Shown here in pieces: positions 61,301 to 64,000 of a stretch of 64,000 nucleotides of DNA. Each line of letters starts with the position of its first letter. Position 1 is the stretch's first letter. Under the pieces are notes generated by a model that was given only the letters and a program-made list of their open reading frames with translations, was not told where the DNA came from and did no database searches. The translations under genes and the position numbers were made by a program. Source of the DNA: Prinia subflava (Eukaryota > Chordata > Aves > Passeriformes > Cisticolidae); contig NC_086259.1 of assembly GCF_021018805.1 (NCBI RefSeq), positions 5,518,001-5,582,000 of the forward strand. The letters run 5' to 3'.

Positions 61301-64000
61301 AGGGCTGCCGGCGCTGCACTGCTGCTGGCACTGCACTGCAGGGCTGCCGGCACTGCAGGGCTGAGCTGCAGCCACAGTGACACGGGGGGATGGCAGCACT
61401 GAGATGCCCGATCCTCGGGCAGCCTAAAATGATTCCGGTGGCCTGCAAACTGGTTGTGCTTCCAGAATAAGTTATCCTAGGATAAACAGGATGAGTCTAG
61501 GAGGAGTGAAAGCACAGGCCTAAGTAAAATTAACATGAAAATCTCTGTAATGGCAGAGAGAGCAGAAGCAATGTTGGATGTAGGCAAACGAACGCGTTGC
61601 ACTGGCAGGAACATTCCTTATCCCACCCACCGTCTCCTGCCCTTCAAGCCCTTTGATTCCTTTTATCTTCCAGTGGATAACTCTGACCTTCCTTTTTATT
61701 AATAGCATTGTATGGAATATTAAATGACACCAAATTATTTCAGTCTTTAAAGGATTTGATACATGGCCCCTATCTTAATGTGCTTAAATGGCCTCTGAGA
61801 TGTGGCTTAATGACCACAAAATTCTGTACTGAATCAATTTTAGTATGTATGTTACCATTTAAACTGAAATTGGCTTAACTATAAGTAATACAGCTTACAA
61901 TAAGAGGTCAGGACTCCATCATCACTGCATTACAGTGTAATTTGTGCAACACTGATTTTGTTCCTACTCAGAATTACACAATTTCAAGTTTGTTTTTTAA
62001 TGAGTTATTTTATGTGTGTTGTATTGATTCATTAAAGCATTAATTAATACACTCTGCACATACTAAAATACTAAATTGTACTGTTTTTCTTTAACAATGA
62101 TGAAAATGAAAACTCTTAAAATGAAGAATTCAAACATCATGAAGTTGCTGGAAGCAGCACCAAGCAGCATCACATCAGCAGAGGGAGAGAAGGAGAGTGA
62201 GCAGCACGTTACTGTCAAGATAAGGAAAAAAGGTACCTGAGATATTTCCACTGGTGTGAATAAAAAGGGATTTAGGAATTCATGGGTGACTATATCAAAT
62301 ATTTTATGTAATTGCTTTACATATAATAATAGAACAGTCAATAATTTTGCATATTTATGATAGGTAACACCTAAACACCTAAAATTCTGTAACTAAATGC
62401 AGCAGACTTTGTATTGTACTCATGACATTGCTTCAAACTTAGTTTTCATCTGCTTTGGGGTATATTTGTGAATTTTATCTACAAAAACATATAAAGGTAA
62501 AAACACACCACATTTGAGATGATGTAATTAACCATGTAAGAGCTGGGCATTTCAGTGCAAACAGATTTAAATGACTGTTTGGTGTAATCTCTATTGCCCT
62601 AAAACAGGTCAAGGAGTGACTCTTTATTGGTTACTCATGTTTTGGGACAGAAATGAGAGGTACAGAGGTGACTGTGAACCTTCCAGCACAGTTTCCAGGG
62701 GACTTTGAGCAAGTGGCAGCAGGTGGTTCAGAAGTTTTTCAGGTGAATTTTCAAGTTTGCTACCCTGGGGATGTAAGAAAAGCTGTGCCCCCTGAGCTGG
62801 ACAGCTCAGCAAAGGACCTGGACTGTAGAAAGAAAACAGGTTGGCTGCAAAGCAGGAATCAGGGAAGATGAGGAGCAGGAGTGCCCATTTCAGCATCCAT
62901 GAGTTTTCAAAGTTACTCTTGCCTTCTTCCCTCAAAAAGATTGTGAACGTCTGGTTAATAGAAAACTACAATTAACCACAGCATGCCGACACCTAAAATT
63001 GAGAATAGTGCTTTCAAATATTATGAATAGTTCTTAAAGAGCAACAGAAGATATGAGTAAGTAATACTAATGAAGAGGTGGTTTAGCATGTGTGTGTTAA
63101 TTCAGGTTGATAAAAACTGGAATTCAGGGCCTCAAAGTGCAGAATTACAGTCTCTTCAGAAGCTTGGCCAATTGTACTAATCTGAGGAAGAATGTTTACT
63201 TCTGCAGTTTAAAAGTTATTAAAATTTCCAAAGATAAATCACCACTCTAATTCAAGTTAGCACTGTTACAGTTTTATGTTAAATTTAAAATCAGAACTGT
63301 GTTTTTTAAATTCTAAGTGTGACTGAGTTGTAATTTTAGCTGCCTGTTCTTCTAAAGCCTCAGTGCATCCTAAGCCCTGTGAGGAAGCTGATGATCCCAG
63401 AAGCAGACAACTTCAGCTGGTCCAGTCAATTAACAGATTTAACAAGTAAGCAGAGGAGCTTGCTCAGAGTGTGTTTGTGGGTTCTTATAAGCAAAGGAGA
63501 AGTGCAGGTGCCAGTGAAGCCCCAAAGTGGGTCAGGGGGGGTTACACATGACATGGTGGTGTGACAGGGGATGCTAATCCTGCAGGGCTGGCACGGGCAC
63601 ATCCCCAGGCAAATGTTCTGGGCATGACAAGCTCACTGGGGTGGTGAGGGAGGGCTTGAAAATGTATCCAAAACTGGGATTGCACCAACACTTGGTGTGC
63701 CATTGGTTAAGCATTTCAGAGCCAGACTGCTTAAAAATACTGCAGTGGTGCTCACTCATTGCTTGTGTTTTACTCATTATCTTTTTAAGCCTTAATGTAG
63801 ATTCCATAGTAAAATACAGGGAATACCAGTAGGCTGCAGTTCTAGGAAGATGTTGTCAGGGAGCTGCCTGTCTCTGGTCAGACAGTTCCACCTTGTGGAG
63901 CTTCTGAGAGAGCGGCTTTTATGAAAGGCTTATGTAAACACATTTAATTTCTTTGATTTCTTTAAATCTTCTTCAGAGAAAAACACTTACGGAGAACAAT
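34208..64000 (+). CDS. ANKRD27: ANKRD27 (VARP), VPS9-domain ankyrin-repeat protein; 3' end beyond window
   Basis: Twenty-six coding segments plus the start of another join in phase to about 956 codons (human protein about 1050). VARP is a Rab21 guanine-nucleotide exchange factor and an effector of Rab32/Rab38. It binds VAMP7 and retromer (VPS29) on endosomes and melanosome-related carriers. The N-terminal region is residues 1-235. The VPS9 domain follows, with D310 (CADDLLSV) and Y350 (ELGYCLTS), the positions known to be needed for exchange activity. A first ankyrin block covers about 400-610 and a Ser-rich linker 630-669 (exon 19). A second ankyrin block covers about 726-885. Two Cys motifs that bind zinc and contact VPS29 are present: [10 protein letters not shown] at 431-440 and [10 protein letters not shown] at 711-720. 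The start [17 protein letters not shown] matches the family N-terminus. Confidence 0.95.
35272..35382 (+). CDS. ANKRD27: ANKRD27 coding exon 2
   Basis: 37 codons, [11 protein letters not shown] to NFQTLNGK, between TTTTTTAG and GTATTT; phase 0. Confidence 0.93.
36044..36200 (+). CDS. ANKRD27: ANKRD27 coding exon 3
   Basis: 157 nt containing [20 protein letters not shown], nearly identical to the family. Donor GTATGT, phase 1. Confidence 0.94.
37715..37869 (+). CDS. ANKRD27: ANKRD27 coding exon 4
   Basis: 155 nt with [19 protein letters not shown] and ERKSLRHYI. The donor is the weak GTCAGT. Confidence 0.93.
38173..38232 (+). CDS. ANKRD27: ANKRD27 coding exon 5
   Basis: 20 codons, [20 protein letters not shown], phase 0 at both ends. 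Confidence 0.93.
38326..38379 (+). CDS. ANKRD27: ANKRD27 coding exon 6
   Basis: 18 codons, [18 protein letters not shown], between TTTCTAG and GTAAGC, phase 0. The preceding intron is only 93 bp. Confidence 0.93.
38465..38530 (+). CDS. ANKRD27: ANKRD27 coding exon 7
   Basis: 22 codons, [20 protein letters not shown] and SE, donor GTAAGT. Flanked by introns of 85 and 78 bp. Confidence 0.93.
38609..38685 (+). CDS. ANKRD27: ANKRD27 coding exon 8 (VPS9 domain begins)
   Basis: 77 nt, [20 protein letters not shown] and on to KPEF, donor GTGAGA. Confidence 0.93.
39045..39166 (+). CDS. ANKRD27: ANKRD27 coding exon 9 (VPS9)
   Basis: 122 nt, [20 protein letters not shown] to MQSPSQR, donor GTCAGT. 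Confidence 0.93.
40042..40120 (+). CDS. ANKRD27: ANKRD27 coding exon 10 (VPS9 catalytic Asp)
   Basis: 79 nt with [21 protein letters not shown]310 is the conserved exchange residue. Confidence 0.95.
40947..41079 (+). CDS. ANKRD27: ANKRD27 coding exon 11 (VPS9 catalytic Tyr)
   Basis: 133 nt with [15 protein letters not shown] and [20 protein letters not shown]350 is the second conserved exchange residue. Confidence 0.95.
41080..45609 (+). other. ANKRD27 intron 11 (4.5 kb)
   Basis: The largest internal intron. It has an A-rich stretch at 42148-42190 but no recognised gene or repeat family. Confidence 0.5.
45610..45702 (+). CDS. ANKRD27: ANKRD27 coding exon 12
   Basis: 31 codons including [20 protein letters not shown], donor GTTAAT (non-consensus), phase 0. 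Confidence 0.9.
46500..46627 (+). CDS. ANKRD27: ANKRD27 coding exon 13 (zinc motif 1)
   Basis: 128 nt: [14 protein letters not shown], then [16 protein letters not shown] with all four Cys of the first VPS29-binding zinc motif. Donor GTGAGC. Confidence 0.94.
47073..47155 (+). CDS. ANKRD27: ANKRD27 coding exon 14 (ankyrin)
   Basis: 83 nt: [18 protein letters not shown], then TPLHIAAIC, the start of an ankyrin repeat. Confidence 0.94.
47814..47929 (+). CDS. ANKRD27: ANKRD27 coding exon 15 (ankyrin)
   Basis: 116 nt: [20 protein letters not shown], then [17 protein letters not shown]. Confidence 0.94.
48672..48764 (+). CDS. ANKRD27: ANKRD27 coding exon 16 (ankyrin)
   Basis: 31 codons, one ankyrin repeat: [18 protein letters not shown], phase 0. 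Confidence 0.94.
49138..49335 (+). CDS. ANKRD27: ANKRD27 coding exon 17 (ankyrin)
   Basis: 66 codons: [20 protein letters not shown], then [20 protein letters not shown]; phase 0. Donor GTATTC. Confidence 0.94.
49644..49703 (+). CDS. ANKRD27: ANKRD27 coding exon 18
   Basis: 20 codons, [20 protein letters not shown], phase 0. Confidence 0.9.
49827..49946 (+). CDS. ANKRD27: ANKRD27 coding exon 19 (Ser-rich linker)
   Basis: 40 codons, [20 protein letters not shown] and on. It is less conserved, Ser/Thr-rich and probably disordered; donor GTAAGA. Confidence 0.9.
49947..53393 (+). other. ANKRD27 intron 19 (3.4 kb)
   Basis: No gene or recognisable repeat family seen. Confidence 0.5.
53394..53438 (+). 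CDS. ANKRD27: ANKRD27 coding exon 20
   Basis: A 15-codon exon, [15 protein letters not shown], identical in style to the family; phase 0. Confidence 0.92.
53439..56334 (+). other. ANKRD27 intron 20 (2.9 kb)
   Basis: No gene or recognisable repeat family seen. Confidence 0.5.
56335..56457 (+). CDS. ANKRD27: ANKRD27 coding exon 21 (zinc motif 2)
   Basis: 41 codons: [20 protein letters not shown], then [15 protein letters not shown] with all four Cys of the second zinc motif. Donor GTTGGA, non-consensus. Confidence 0.93.
56458..58324 (+). other. ANKRD27 intron 21 (1.9 kb)
   Basis: AT-rich with T-runs near 57075-57125; nothing recognised. Confidence 0.5.
58325..58522 (+). CDS. ANKRD27: ANKRD27 coding exon 22 (ankyrin, GC-rich)
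   Basis: 66 codons: [20 protein letters not shown], then [13 protein letters not shown]. Far more GC-rich than exons 1-21, with Ala/Arg/Gly substitutions in the repeat loops. Confidence 0.92.
58632..59353 (-). mobile_element. Solo LTR of a songbird-type endogenous retrovirus
   Basis: A 722-bp element starting TGTCTTGG and ending CAAGACA (terminal inverted repeat, TG/CA ends). It is flanked by AATAT and AATGT, a possible 5-bp target duplication with one change. Internal blocks (for example ATGTAAACCCCCCTCCTTCC and ACACCCTGCTGGCCAGGGTG) resemble a repeat I associate with passerine genomes. The transcriptional orientation appears to be minus, antisense to ANKRD27, and the expected polyadenylation hexamer is altered. 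No viral genes are present. Confidence 0.75.
59354..60237 (+). other. ANKRD27 intron 22, distal part
   Basis: Purine-rich near 59640-59920. No gene seen. Confidence 0.5.
60238..60357 (+). CDS. ANKRD27: ANKRD27 coding exon 23 (ankyrin)
   Basis: 40 codons: [20 protein letters not shown], then [22 protein letters not shown]-rich between two GC-rich exons; phase 0. Confidence 0.93.
60811..60972 (+). CDS. ANKRD27: ANKRD27 coding exon 24 (ankyrin, GC-rich)
   Basis: 54 codons: [20 protein letters not shown] to CTAADCAQP, donor GTGAGT. Very GC-rich. Confidence 0.93.
60979..61380. repeat. GC-rich compound minisatellite in ANKRD27 intron 24
   Basis: About 400 bp built from 16-18-base units such as GGGCTGCCGGCACTGCA and CTGCTGGCACTGCA. 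A 51-base higher-order unit repeats roughly three times at 61200-61350. The array begins about six bases behind the exon 24 donor. It lacks stops in several frames, which produces long false reading frames on both strands. Confidence 0.95.
61381..62126 (+). other. ANKRD27 intron 24, distal part
   Basis: Ordinary AT-rich intron; nothing recognised. Confidence 0.5.
62127..62232 (+). CDS. ANKRD27: ANKRD27 coding exon 25
   Basis: 106 nt: [14 protein letters not shown], and later [11 protein letters not shown], matching family NSKIMELL and VTVKIRKK. The acceptor (AATGAAG) is purine-rich and weak; donor GTACCT. Confidence 0.87.
62233..63339 (+). other. ANKRD27 intron 25
   Basis: 1.1 kb in which I looked for the mammalian C-terminal block that follows VKIRKK and did not find it. 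Confidence 0.5.
63340..63445 (+). CDS. ANKRD27: Probable ANKRD27 coding exon 26
   Basis: Between TAATTTTAG and GTAAGC, in the phase required by exon 25. It encodes [20 protein letters not shown], then [15 protein letters not shown] do not recognise this block from the human protein, so it is supported by frame and splice sites only. Confidence 0.55.
63977..64000 (+). CDS. ANKRD27: Probable start of ANKRD27 coding exon 27 (cut by window edge)
   Basis: After a good pyrimidine tract and CTTCAG the sequence continues in phase as KEKHLRRT. It may correspond to the mammalian LRRHT segment near the C-terminus. Too short to be certain. Confidence 0.45.

Noticed and set aside
60505..61448. Frames of up to 292 codons on both strands over the exon 24 region
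   Set aside because: Produced by the GC-rich minisatellite, open in most frames; only the 162-nt exon 24 part on the plus strand is real.

Overview
This is a stretch of vertebrate nuclear genome, almost certainly from a bird and probably a songbird. Four spliced or intronless genes can be read by recognising their protein families, and they lie in the order known from human chromosome 19q13.11: TDRD12 - NUDT19 - RGS9BP - ANKRD27. TDRD12, NUDT19 and RGS9BP are on the minus strand and ANKRD27 is on the plus strand. The bird assignment rests on several truncated CR1 LINE copies and two solo-LTR-like elements of avian endogenous-retrovirus type, together with compact GC-rich promoters. No prokaryotic feature, CRISPR array or phage is present.

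Layout. Positions 594-4691 hold the first five coding exons of TDRD12 (piRNA pathway, minus strand, 3' part beyond the left edge). Positions 6111-6600 hold two different GC-rich minisatellites back to back, upstream of TDRD12. Positions 7048-7588 hold a solo LTR in the same orientation as TDRD12. Positions 7940-8800 hold an internal CR1 fragment. Positions 9930-13803 hold the complete three-exon NUDT19 (372 aa, ending in a canonical SKL peroxisomal signal). Positions 13804-24401 are intergenic, with CR1 copies and two striking hairpins. Positions 24402-25115 hold intronless RGS9BP (237 aa). A shared CpG-rich promoter lies at about 25116-26100. ANKRD27 (VARP) then runs to the right edge: an 8.4-kb first intron, a start codon at 34208, and 26 coding segments plus the beginning of a 27th at the edge. 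All splice phases join to give about 956 codons.

The genes do not form one pathway. TDRD12 acts in germline piRNA biogenesis, NUDT19 hydrolyses CoA in peroxisomes, RGS9BP anchors RGS9 in photoreceptors, and ANKRD27 is an endosomal Rab21 exchange factor and trafficking scaffold. They are syntenic neighbours; RGS9BP and ANKRD27 probably share a bidirectional promoter.

I found no wholly new biological system. The most unusual items are a perfect 25-bp-arm palindrome (15274-15324), a second 27-bp-arm hairpin (22030-22086), the double minisatellite plus LTR upstream of TDRD12, very GC-rich isolated ANKRD27 exons next to a minisatellite that starts just behind a splice donor, and a possibly lineage-specific C-terminal end of ANKRD27. 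Exon limits come from reading frame, GT/AG signals and remembered family sequences, not from transcript data.
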